This document shows positions 37,240-45,497 of a stretch of 64,000 nt of DNA, one piece after another. The stretch is taken from contig CAJYLV010000068.1 in NCBI GenBank assembly GCA_913776255.1, positions 62,001-126,000 of the forward strand, given 5' to 3'. The notes beneath the pieces were generated by a model, which worked only from the letters and a program-made list of their open reading frames with translations, ran no database searches and was not told where the DNA came from. Position numbers and translations under genes: made by a program. This DNA is from an uncultured Sphingomonas sp. GTDB lineage: Bacteria > Pseudomonadota > Alphaproteobacteria > Sphingomonadales > Sphingomonadaceae. Within the stretch, counting starts at the first letter, position 1; every line of letters starts with the position of its first letter.

Positions 37240-38247
37240 ATGAAGGCCATGGTGGTGCACGCGCCGGCGGCGCTCGACAATCTTCGCCTGGAGGATCGGC
37301 CCGATCCCGGCGCACCGGGCGCGGGCGAGATCCGGGTGAGATTGCGGGGCAGCTCGCTGAATTTCCACGATCTGGGCGTGGTGACCGGCCGGATGGGCGC
37401 CGCCGACGGGCTGGTCCCGCTCGCCGATGGCGCTGGAATCGTCGAAGCGGTCGGCGAAGATGTCGGCGAATTCAAGCCCGGCGACAGGGTCGTATCCTGC
37501 TTCTTCCCCGACTGGCAGAGCGGCGCGCCGACGGTTGGTGACTTCCGGCGGACGCCGGGCGACGGCATCGACGGCTTCGCGCAGGAATTCGTCGTGCGGC
37601 CCGCGACCGCGTTCACGCACGCGCCCGAAGGGCTGGACGCGGTCGAGGCCGCGACGATCACCACGGCGGGGCTCACCGCGTGGCGCGCGCTGGTGGTCGA
37701 TGGCAAGCTGAAGGCCGGCGACACCGTGTTGCTGCTCGGCACCGGCGGCGTCTCGATCTGGGCGCTGCAGGTCGCAAAGCTGATGGGCGCCCGGGTCGCG
37801 ATCACCTCCTCCTCCGACGAGAAACTAGCGCGCGCGCAGGCGCTCGGGGCGGATCATGTGGTGAACTATAGGCGCACGGTGGAGTGGGGCCGCGCGATCC
37901 GGGACTGGAGCGACGGGCGCGGGGTCGATCACATCGTCGAGGTGGGCGGTCCGGGAACGCTCGCGCAGTCGATCGAAGCCGTGCGCGTTGGTGGTCACAT
38001 TTCGCTGATCGGCGTCCTCACCGGCGCCAGCGGCGAGGTGCCCACCGCCGCGCTGATGAGCAAGCAGGCGCGCCTCCAGGGGCTGATCGTCGGCAGCCGC
38101 AGCGAGCAGCAGGATTTCGTCCGGGCGATCGAGCAGGGCAAGCTGCGCCCGGTCATCGACCGCCGTTTCGCGCTCGAGGAACTCGCCGACGCCTTTCGCT
38201 ACGAGATGAGCGCGGCGCATTTCGGCAAGATCGGCGTGGCGTGGTGA
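37240..38247 (+). CDS. MDR-superfamily NAD(P)-dependent alcohol dehydrogenase/quinone reductase
   Basis: 335 aa. The N-terminal GroES-like fold and the Rossmann segment VLLLGTGGVSIWALQVAKLMGARVAITSSSDEKLARAQALGADHVVNY (about 158-210) are clear. The usual catalytic-zinc Cys near residue 38 is absent (SSLNFHDLGVVTGRMG), so it is a zinc-free member, as in quinone oxidoreductases, although annotation pipelines often call this group zinc-dependent. It may be cotranscribed with the aldo/keto reductase upstream. Its stop faces the divergently placed LacI gene. The substrate is not evident. Confidence 0.88.
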   Translation: MKAMVVHAPAALDNLRLEDRPDPGAPGAGEIRVRLRGSSLNFHDLGVVTGRMGAADGLVPLADGAGIVEAVGEDVGEFKPGDRVVSCFFPDWQSGAPTVGDFRRTPGDGIDGFAQEFVVRPATAFTHAPEGLDAVEAATITTAGLTAWRALVVDGKLKAGDTVLLLGTGGVSIWALQVAKLMGARVAITSSSDEKLARAQALGADHVVNYRRTVEWGRAIRDWSDGRGVDHIVEVGGPGTLAQSIEAVRVGGHISLIGVLTGASGEVPTAALMSKQARLQGLIVGSRSEQQDFVRAIEQGKLRPVIDRRFALEELADAFRYEMSAAHFGKIGVAW

Positions 38248-38262
38248 GCTGAGCGGTGCCGG

Positions 38263-39294
38263 CTAGCGGCCCTGTTGCGTGGCGTGACTTTGTCGCAGCC
38301 GCAATTCCATCGGCCAGCGCAGGTGCAGGCGCGCGCGGGCATTGCTGTCCTTGTCGGCGATGATCGCCACCAGCTCCTGCGCCAGTGCGAGGCCGAGCGC
38401 GTTCAGATCGAGCGTAAAGCAGGTCAGATCGGGCGACAATGCCTGACAGGTCGGATTGTCGCGCAACCCGACCACCGCAATGTCGCGCCCCGGTTCGCAG
38501 CCAAGGCCGCGCAGCGCGCGATAGGCGCCGACCGGGGCGGTTTCCCCCATCAATAACAACGCCGACGGCGGCTGCGCCAGCGCCATCAGCTCGCGCGTCG
38601 CCGCCTCGCCATCATGTTCGTCGGTGTCGCCGCGGTGGATCAGGGCCTCGTCCACGGCAAGCCCGGCCTCGGCGAGCGCGGCGCGATATTCGGCGACCAC
38701 GATGTGGCTGTTGTTGATCGTCGCCGGCGGGGTCACCAGCCCGATGCGGTGATGCCCGTTGGCGAGCAGCAGCGTCATAGCCTCGGCGACGACGCCTTCG
38801 AAGTCGAGGTCGATCCAGGAATAATCGCCGACCGACGCGGTGCGCCCCAGCGCGACGAAGGGAATACGACGCTCCGACAGCAGCTTGATCCGGGCATCCT
38901 CGAACTGCGTGCCGGACAGCAGCCAGCCGTCCACCGTGCCGCGGGCGATATGGCGGCGCAGGAACGTCTCGCCATCCTCGCCTTTCCGCGCGAGCAGGAT
39001 GACCAGATCGAGGCCGTGTTCGACCAGCCCGGCCTGCACGCCTTCGAGCAGCGCCATGAAGAACGGGTCGCCGTGCACCGCGCTATCATGTTCCAGCGTC
39101 AGCATGAAACCGACCGTCGCGGTTCGTCCGATCCGCAGCGTCCGGCCGAACTGGTTGGGCGTGTAGCCGAGCGCCGACGCCGCTTCCAGCACGCGTTGCC
39201 GGGTTAAGGGACTGACATCCTTACGATCATTTAGCGCGCGCGAGACCGTGCCGATCGACAAGCCCAGATGGCCGGCAAGCGCCCGAATGTCCAT
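38263..39294 (-). CDS. LacI-family regulator of the GH31 polysaccharide locus
   Basis: 343 aa. The helix-turn-helix is at the very N-terminus (MDIRALAGHLGLSIGTVSRALNDRKDVSPLTRQRV), followed by hinge LGYTPNQFGRTLRIGRT and a sugar-binding effector domain. It is divergent from the GH31 gene (121 bases apart), with a symmetric AAACGTTT operator between them at 39366-39381. It should repress the GH31-GPH-GH-A-TonB operon and perhaps itself. The inducer would be a product of that locus. It has a short effector domain typical of GalR-like members. Confidence 0.93.
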   Translation of the reverse strand: MDIRALAGHLGLSIGTVSRALNDRKDVSPLTRQRVLEAASALGYTPNQFGRTLRIGRTATVGFMLTLEHDSAVHGDPFFMALLEGVQAGLVEHGLDLVILLARKGEDGETFLRRHIARGTVDGWLLSGTQFEDARIKLLSERRIPFVALGRTASVGDYSWIDLDFEGVVAEAMTLLLANGHHRIGLVTPPATINNSHIVVAEYRAALAEAGLAVDEALIHRGDTDEHDGEAATRELMALAQPPSALLLMGETAPVGAYRALRGLGCEPGRDIAVVGLRDNPTCQALSPDLTCFTLDLNALGLALAQELVAIIADKDSNARARLHLRWPMELRLRQSHATQQGR

Positions 39295-39365
39295 CCGCGC
39301 CTGATCGCCGCCGCACGCCTGCGGCGCAAGGCCCCTTGACAGACACCCACGTCAAACGCACAAGA

Positions 39366-39381
39366 CCGGAAACGTTTACGG
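39366..39381. promoter_or_regulatory. LacI-type operator of the GH31 locus
   Basis: CCGGAAACGTTTACGG is symmetric except at one pair and centred on AAACGTTT. It sits 50-35 bases upstream of the GH31 GTG and 72 bases from the LacI start. It differs from the GGTAACGTTACC core of the other LacI regulator. A second short dyad, GCTCGG/CCGAGC, follows at 39381-39397, just before the GGGGAGAGGAAG ribosome-binding region. Confidence 0.7.
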
Positions 39382-39415
39382 CTCGGAGCTGCCGAGCGGG
39401 GAGAGGAAGAAAAGC

Positions 39416-41476
39416 GTGGAAACGCTGACGCTTGAAGAGCGCGCGATCGCCTGGGCCTATGACGGCGACTGGGTGCGGATCGAGGCGCATGGGCCGAGCG
39501 GATTGCGGCTGCGTGCCTCGACCTACGCCCCCCGCCCCGCCGCGCCGGGCGCGTTGCTCGACATCGCTCCGGTCGTCGCGACGATCGAACGGGACGGTTC
39601 GGTGGCACGAATCCACAACGGCGGGATCATTGCGGAGCTGGATTTGCAAGGCCGCGTGCGCTTTCTGGACACCGCCGGACGCGTTCTGCTCGAAGAAAAA
39701 TGGCGACAGCGCGATACGGTCACCAGATTCTGGACGGTCGGCAGCGAGACGGTCGAGACGATCAGCGCATTGGGTCTGGCCGGGCGCGAATTCCGTCCGC
39801 TGCCGGGCGGCGCGGCGCAGATCACGGTGCGGTTCGAGGCGAAGCCCGGCGAGCGGCTGTACGGCATGGGCCAGTACCAGCAGCCCAACCTCGATCTCGC
39901 CGGCTGCGTGCTGGAACTGGCGCAGCGCAACTCGCAGGCGAGCGTCCCGTTCGTCGTCTCGAGCCACGGCTATGGCATGTTGTGGAACAGCCCGGCGGTC
40001 GGCGAAGCGTGTTTCGCGGCCAATGGCGCGGTCTGGACCGCGCGCGCCGCGCATGAGATCGATTACTGGATCACCGCCGCCGACACGCCCGCGCAGATCG
40101 TGCGCAACTATGCGCAGGTCACCGGCACCGCGCCGATGATGCCCGATTATGCGCTGGGGCTGTGGCAGAGCAAGCTGCGCTACCGCACGCAGGACGAGCT
40201 GCTGGCGGTGGCGCGCGGCTATCGCGACCGCGGCATCCCGCTGGCGGTGATCGTCGCGGACTTCTTCCACTGGCCGGTGCAGGGCGACTGGCGGTTCGAC
40301 GCGCGCGAATGGCCCGACCCGGCGGCAATGTGCGCCGAGCTGGCGGCGATGGGCACCGCGTTGATGGTGTCGGTGTGGCCGACCGTCGATCCGCGTTCGG
40401 AGAATTACCCGACGCTCGCCGAGCGCGGCTATCTGGTGCGCGCCAACCGCGGCGTCGACGTGCAGCAGGAGTTCCTCGGCAACACGCGCTTCCTCGACGT
40501 CACGCACCCCGGCGCGCGCGACTTCCTGTGGCAGACGCTGAAGCGCAACTATCGCGACAAGGGCGTGACGTTGTTCTGGCTGGACGAGGCCGAGCCCGAA
40601 TATGGCGCCTATGACTTCGATAACTATCGCTATCATGCCGGCGAGGTGCTGGCGGTCGGCAATGCCTATCCGCTGCATTATGCGCAGGCGCTCCACGACG
40701 GGCTGGCCGCCGAGGGCGCGGGCGAGACCGTCAGCCTGGTGCGCTGCGCTTGGGCGGGGAGCCAGCGTTATGGTGCGCTGATCTGGTCGGGCGACATCCA
40801 CAGCTCGTTCACCGCGATGCGCAACCAGCTGAGCGCCGGGCTCAACATGGCGATGGCGGGCATCCCGTGGTGGACGACCGATATCGGCGGCTTCCACGGC
40901 GGTGATGTCGATGATCCGGCGTTCCACGAGCTGATGATCCGCTGGTTCCAATGGGCAGTGTTCACCCCAGTGCTGCGGATGCACGGGCATCGCGACCCGA
41001 TCACCTCACCCGCCGAGCCGTTCCGCGACGGGGTGGCGCAATGCGATACCGGCGCGGGCAACGAATTGTGGAGCTTCGGCGACGACGTGTTCGCGATCCT
41101 GCGCCGCTATGCCGGCTTGCGCGAGCGGCTGCGGCCCTATGTCGCCGAACTGATGCGCGCCGCGCATGCGGCGGGCGACCCGCCGATGCGGCCGATGTTC
41201 TACGACTATCCCGAGCAGCCGCGCAGCTGGGACGTCGACGACCAATATATGTTCGGCCCCGACCTCTTAGTCGCGCCGGTCACCGCGGCGGGCGTCGACG
41301 CGCGCGACGTGTGGCTGCCGGCGGGCGCGTGGATCGACGCCTGGTCAGGGGCGGAAGTGGCGGGCGACGCGACGATCCGCTGCGCCGCGCCGCGCGACCG
41401 GTTGCCGGTGTTCGTCCGCGCCGGCGCGCGCGTCGCGGATGCGTTCGTGGACACCCCGACGGACGCTGGGGCATGA
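39416..41476 (+). CDS. GH31 glycosidase, alpha-xylosidase/alpha-glucosidase type
   Basis: 686 aa from a GTG at 39416. There is no signal peptide, so it acts in the cytoplasm. The nucleophile is Asp390 in LFWLDEAEPEYG and the acid/base Asp460 in LIWSGDIHSSF. WLDxxEPE is typical of the GH31 branch that includes Xyl31-type alpha-xylosidases and related enzymes; WWTTDIGGFHGG and LRMHGHRDP also fit. C-terminal beta-domains follow (GPDLLVAPVTAAG). It is first in an operon with a GPH carrier, a clan GH-A enzyme and a TonB receptor. Xyloglucan or another alpha-linked glycan is plausible, but not shown. Confidence 0.9.
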   Translation: METLTLEERAIAWAYDGDWVRIEAHGPSGLRLRASTYAPRPAAPGALLDIAPVVATIERDGSVARIHNGGIIAELDLQGRVRFLDTAGRVLLEEKWRQRDTVTRFWTVGSETVETISALGLAGREFRPLPGGAAQITVRFEAKPGERLYGMGQYQQPNLDLAGCVLELAQRNSQASVPFVVSSHGYGMLWNSPAVGEACFAANGAVWTARAAHEIDYWITAADTPAQIVRNYAQVTGTAPMMPDYALGLWQSKLRYRTQDELLAVARGYRDRGIPLAVIVADFFHWPVQGDWRFDAREWPDPAAMCAELAAMGTALMVSVWPTVDPRSENYPTLAERGYLVRANRGVDVQQEFLGNTRFLDVTHPGARDFLWQTLKRNYRDKGVTLFWLDEAEPEYGAYDFDNYRYHAGEVLAVGNAYPLHYAQALHDGLAAEGAGETVSLVRCAWAGSQRYGALIWSGDIHSSFTAMRNQLSAGLNMAMAGIPWWTTDIGGFHGGDVDDPAFHELMIRWFQWAVFTPVLRMHGHRDPITSPAEPFRDGVAQCDTGAGNELWSFGDDVFAILRRYAGLRERLRPYVAELMRAAHAAGDPPMRPMFYDYPEQPRSWDVDDQYMFGPDLLVAPVTAAGVDARDVWLPAGAWIDAWSGAEVAGDATIRCAAPRDRLPVFVRAGARVADAFVDTPTDAGA

Positions 41477-42861
41477 CGACGATCGCGCAACAGGGCGACG
41501 CCGCGCCGGTCCACCCCGCCCCGGCCCCGGCCGCGCACGTCCCGTTCGGCGAGAAGGTCGCCTATGGCTTCGGCGACGCCGGGGGGACGATCATCACCGG
41601 GCTGATCGCCAATTTCCTGACCTTCTATTACACCGACGTGTTCGGGATCGCGCCGGGCGTGGTCGGCATCCTGTTCCTGTCGCTGCGCATCTTCGACGCG
41701 ATCTCCGATCCGCTGATCGGGATCATGGCCGACCGCACGAAGACGCGCTGGGGGCAATTCCGCCCGTATCTGCTGTGGACCGCGATTCCGGTCGGGCTGA
41801 GCTGCTTCCTGACCTTCCAGTCGCCCGATCTTGGGCAGGACGGCAAGGTCGCCTATGCCGCGATCACCTATTTCCTGCTCGCCTTCTCCTATTCGCTCAA
41901 CAACGTGCCCTATTGCGCGCTGGTGACGCGGATGACCGACAGCGCCGAGGAAGGCGTCGCGTGCCAGTCGGTGCGGTTCGCGATGGTGGCGATCGCCTCG
42001 TTCACCGTCTCGGTCGGGCTGCCGATCATGGTGCGCGCGCTGGGCGCGGGCGATGTCGCGCGCGGCTATCGCGACGGCGTGGCGATCCTGAGCCTCGCCG
42101 CGGTGGCGATGTTCCTGATCTGCTTCCTGTTCGTGCGCGAGCGCGTCACCGTCGCGGCCGCGGAGGAACCGCCGCTGCGCGTCGCGATCGCCAATACGCT
42201 GAAGAACGACCAGCTCCGCATCACCTTCGCGATGACGCTGCTGCTGATCGCGATCTTCAACACCAAGGGCGGCGCGGCGCTCTATTTCATCACTTACGTG
42301 CTGAACGGCGGAACGACCTATCAGGCGTTCTTCTTCGGCATCGCGACGATCGGCGGGTTCGTCGGCTCGATCGTCGTCACCTTCTTCACCCGCCGCCACG
42401 ACGTGCGAACGATCTATATCTGGGTCAATCTGATCCTCGTCGCCGGGCATGTCGCCGCCTTCTTCGTGCCGGGCGATTATCCGACCCTGTGGCTGGTGCT
42501 GGTCGGGCTGTGCTGCATCGTGCTGGGCTGCACCTTGCCGCTGCACTTCACGCTGATCCAGCTGGCCGACCAATATGGTGAATGGAAGCTGGGGATGCGC
42601 TCGTCGGGGATGAGCTTCGCGTTCAACCAGTTCTTCGTGAAGCTGGCGTGGGCGGTCGCGGGGGCGCTGATCAGCGCCGTGCTGGTGCTCGTCTCCTACA
42701 AGGCCGGCGCGGGCAACCAGACGCCCTTGTCGCTGACGGGGATCCGCGCACTGTCGACGCTGGTGCCGGCGGCGATGCACCTGCTGCTCGCCGTCACGAT
42801 CGGCCGGCTGATCCTCAACCGCGCGACGATCGCGCGCATGAACGCGGCGCGCGCCGCATGA
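41473..42861 (+). CDS. GPH-family sugar:cation symporter
   Basis: 462 aa from ATG 41473, overlapping the GH31 stop (ATGA). About twelve helices. FGEKVAYGFGDAGGTIITGLIANFLTFYYTDVFGIAPGVVG is the family's first segment, and FDAISDPLIGIMADRTKTRWGQFRPYLLW its conserved loop. GPH carriers bring in glycosides, pentosides and hexuronides with Na+ or H+. In this operon it should import the oligosaccharide that GH31 then cuts. The next gene starts at an ATGA overlap or 32 bases later. Confidence 0.93.
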   Translation: MTTIAQQGDAAPVHPAPAPAAHVPFGEKVAYGFGDAGGTIITGLIANFLTFYYTDVFGIAPGVVGILFLSLRIFDAISDPLIGIMADRTKTRWGQFRPYLLWTAIPVGLSCFLTFQSPDLGQDGKVAYAAITYFLLAFSYSLNNVPYCALVTRMTDSAEEGVACQSVRFAMVAIASFTVSVGLPIMVRALGAGDVARGYRDGVAILSLAAVAMFLICFLFVRERVTVAAAEEPPLRVAIANTLKNDQLRITFAMTLLLIAIFNTKGGAALYFITYVLNGGTTYQAFFFGIATIGGFVGSIVVTFFTRRHDVRTIYIWVNLILVAGHVAAFFVPGDYPTLWLVLVGLCCIVLGCTLPLHFTLIQLADQYGEWKLGMRSSGMSFAFNQFFVKLAWAVAGALISAVLVLVSYKAGAGNQTPLSLTGIRALSTLVPAAMHLLLAVTIGRLILNRATIARMNAARAA

Positions 42862-42893
42862 CCGCCGCCCCGCCCCTCCCGGAGTTTCGACCG

Positions 42894-45446
42894 ATGCGTG
42901 CCCTCGCCCTTGCCGCCCTGCTCGCCACCACCGCCGCGCCCGGGCTGGCGCAGGACGCGCCCGAGCGGCTGACCGTCGACATGGGCAGCGACACCGGCGC
43001 GTTCCACGGCGGGGCGTCAGGGACGCTCTACGGCCTGTACGATGCGCGGCTGCCGCATCCCAATCTGCTCGAAGGCATCAATCTGCGCACGGTATCGACC
43101 AAGGCGCAGGACGGGCCGCAACATCCCGGCGCCGACGCACTGGAGGTGTCGACGCTGCTGACCGATGCGTCGGGCGGCGACACCTATATCTACATGACCG
43201 ACATCTTCCGCGAGTTTCCATACAAGTGGAAGAGCGGCGACTGCGCGCAATCGGTGACCAACTATATCGAGGTGCTCAAGCGGCAGGCCGCGCAGGTCCG
43301 CGCGCTGCCGCCGCGCTATCGCGACCGGATCGTGTTCGTGCCGTTCAACGAGCCCGACGGCAACATGTTCAGCGCCGATGCCAAGAGCTGCAATGGCGTG
43401 AGCTGGCTCAAGGAGCCGGCGGTGTTCCTCGACGCCTGGGACCGCGCGGTGCGCGCGCTGCGGCAGGCATCACCGGGGACGCGGATCGCCGGGCCGAACA
43501 CCAGCATCCTGTTCGATCAGGTCGAGGGCTTCCTGCGCCATGCGCTCGCCGCCGACACGATGCCCGACGTCGTGACGTGGCACGAGCTGAGCGATCCCGC
43601 GACCGTCCGCACCAGCGTCCGCAAATATCGCGCGTGGGAGGACCGGCTGTTCGCGGGGACGAAGTGGCAGGGGCGGCACCTGCCGATCAACATCAACGAA
43701 TATGCCTATAATTACCACACGTCGGTGCCGGGGCAGATGATCCAGTGGGTCGCGGCGATCGAGGATGCGAAGGTCGATGCCGACATCGCCTATTGGAACA
43801 TCGACGGCAATCTGAGCGACAGCGCGGTGCAGGCGAATCGCGGCAACGGGCAATGGTGGCTGCTCAACGCCTATGCGACGATGAGCGGGCACACGCTGGC
43901 GGTGACGCCGCCGCATCGCGACCAGAGCTATACGTTGCAGGGGGTCGCGACGCTCGATCCGGCACGGCAGCAGGCGCGCGTGCTGCTCGGTGGCAAGCGC
44001 GGCGCGGCGACGGTGGCGCTGACGAACCTGCCTGCGCTGTTCGGCGCGGCGGCGCAGGTGCGCGTGCGCGAGATCGCGTGGACCGGGCAATTGGGCGACG
44101 CCGCCCCGCCGGTGATTGTCTCCGACCGCCGCGTGCCGGTGACGGACAGTGCGATCGCGCTGACGTTTGGCAGCGGCGATCTGCCGGCGCTGCGTGAGGA
44201 ATCGGCCTATGAGTTGGTGGTCACGCCGGCGGGCACCGCCCTGCCCACGCCGCGCGCGCCGTGGCGGCAGGATTACGAGGCGGAAGCGGCGACGCGGCGT
44301 GGCAGCGGCTTGAAGGTGCGCGGGCCGGAGGGATCGCCCAAGGACGTGTCGCGTTTCCATACGTCCGGCGGCTATTCGGTCGAAGGGTTCGCGGGCGGCA
44401 ACGATGCCGCGCTCGACTTTGCGGTGCAGGTGCCGCGCGCAGGCCGCTATGCGCTGCGCGTGCTCGCCAGCACCTTCAACAAGGACCCGCTGGCGGCGGC
44501 GGAGGGCGCGACCAACGTCTTCCTGCGCGTCGATGGCAAGGAGGTCGGCGAGCTGTATCTGCCGCTCGGCTACAAGCCGGCGGTGCTCGATCATGCCGAT
44601 ACCGAGCTGTCCCTCGTTGCGGGGCGGCATGTCGTAACGCTGGCGACGCGCAGCCGCGACGGGCGCGGGCGGACGCAGGGCAATGCGCTGGTCGACCGGA
44701 TCACGCTGACCGAGGCGACCGGCAATGCCGCGCAGGTCTATGACGCACGCGATGCCAAGCGCGACGGCGCGGCGGCGACCTACTGGGTCTATGCGGCCAC
44801 GGACGGTCCGGCGCGGCTGGCAGCGGCGGGCGGACGGGTGCTGCGCGTCAACGGGCGCGCGGTGCGCGGCGACAGCGCGTTTCTGCTCGGCGGGGTCAAC
44901 AAGGTTGAGGTCGCGGGCGATAGCGGGCTGACGGTGACGCCGACTCCGGCGGCCGGTGCGCAGCATTACGAAGCCGAGGCGGCGCAGGTCGCGGGCAACG
45001 CGCGGGTCGCGGCGGCGTCGCGGGCGAGCGGCGGCCAGGCGGTGTTCGACATCGGCGGCGCGCCCGGCAACGGCAACACGCTGACCTTCCCCGACGTGCG
45101 CGTCGCGCGCGCGGGGACCTATGCGCTGACGCTGCGCTTCTCGAACGACGAACAGTCGAAGGCGACGCATTACAATCCCGATCCGCTCGCGCGCGTGGCG
45201 CGGATCGCGGTGAACGGTGCGGCGCCGGTGCTGGCGACCTTCCCCAACAGCTTCCACCGCAACAATTGGTGGGAGATGACCGTGCCGGTCACGCTGCGCG
45301 CCGGGCGCAACACGGTGCGCATCGCCGGCGAGGAAGAGCCGAACTGGGACGGCAAGAGCTATGCCTCGCAGGTGTGGCCCGACGTGCTGCTGCGCTCGCG
45401 CTTCGCCCCCAACATCGACCGGATCACGGTGACCCCGATGCCGTGA
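42894..45446 (+). CDS. Exported clan GH-A glycosidase (GH39-like) with two carbohydrate-binding-like modules
   Basis: About 850 aa from ATG 42894 (CGGAG nine bases upstream). ATG 42858 overlaps the GPH stop but would put extra residues before the signal peptide MRALALAALLATTAAPGLAQ. The catalytic half has IVFVPFNEPDGN (acid/base Glu153) and HLPININEYAYN (nucleophile Glu269), the paired Glu of clan GH-A. Two CBM6/35-like sandwiches begin at YEAEAATRRGSG (near 458) and YEAEAAQVAGN (near 690). I cannot place it in one GH family: GH39 is my best guess. The operon context implies a glycan that also needs GH31. It is probably periplasmic. Confidence 0.75.
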   Translation: MRALALAALLATTAAPGLAQDAPERLTVDMGSDTGAFHGGASGTLYGLYDARLPHPNLLEGINLRTVSTKAQDGPQHPGADALEVSTLLTDASGGDTYIYMTDIFREFPYKWKSGDCAQSVTNYIEVLKRQAAQVRALPPRYRDRIVFVPFNEPDGNMFSADAKSCNGVSWLKEPAVFLDAWDRAVRALRQASPGTRIAGPNTSILFDQVEGFLRHALAADTMPDVVTWHELSDPATVRTSVRKYRAWEDRLFAGTKWQGRHLPININEYAYNYHTSVPGQMIQWVAAIEDAKVDADIAYWNIDGNLSDSAVQANRGNGQWWLLNAYATMSGHTLAVTPPHRDQSYTLQGVATLDPARQQARVLLGGKRGAATVALTNLPALFGAAAQVRVREIAWTGQLGDAAPPVIVSDRRVPVTDSAIALTFGSGDLPALREESAYELVVTPAGTALPTPRAPWRQDYEAEAATRRGSGLKVRGPEGSPKDVSRFHTSGGYSVEGFAGGNDAALDFAVQVPRAGRYALRVLASTFNKDPLAAAEGATNVFLRVDGKEVGELYLPLGYKPAVLDHADTELSLVAGRHVVTLATRSRDGRGRTQGNALVDRITLTEATGNAAQVYDARDAKRDGAAATYWVYAATDGPARLAAAGGRVLRVNGRAVRGDSAFLLGGVNKVEVAGDSGLTVTPTPAAGAQHYEAEAAQVAGNARVAAASRASGGQAVFDIGGAPGNGNTLTFPDVRVARAGTYALTLRFSNDEQSKATHYNPDPLARVARIAVNGAAPVLATFPNSFHRNNWWEMTVPVTLRAGRNTVRIAGEEEPNWDGKSYASQVWPDVLLRSRFAPNIDRITVTPMP

Positions 45447-45497
45447 TCCGCACCGCCGGACGACAAGCAGAAACGACAAGAAAAAGGGAGGATTACG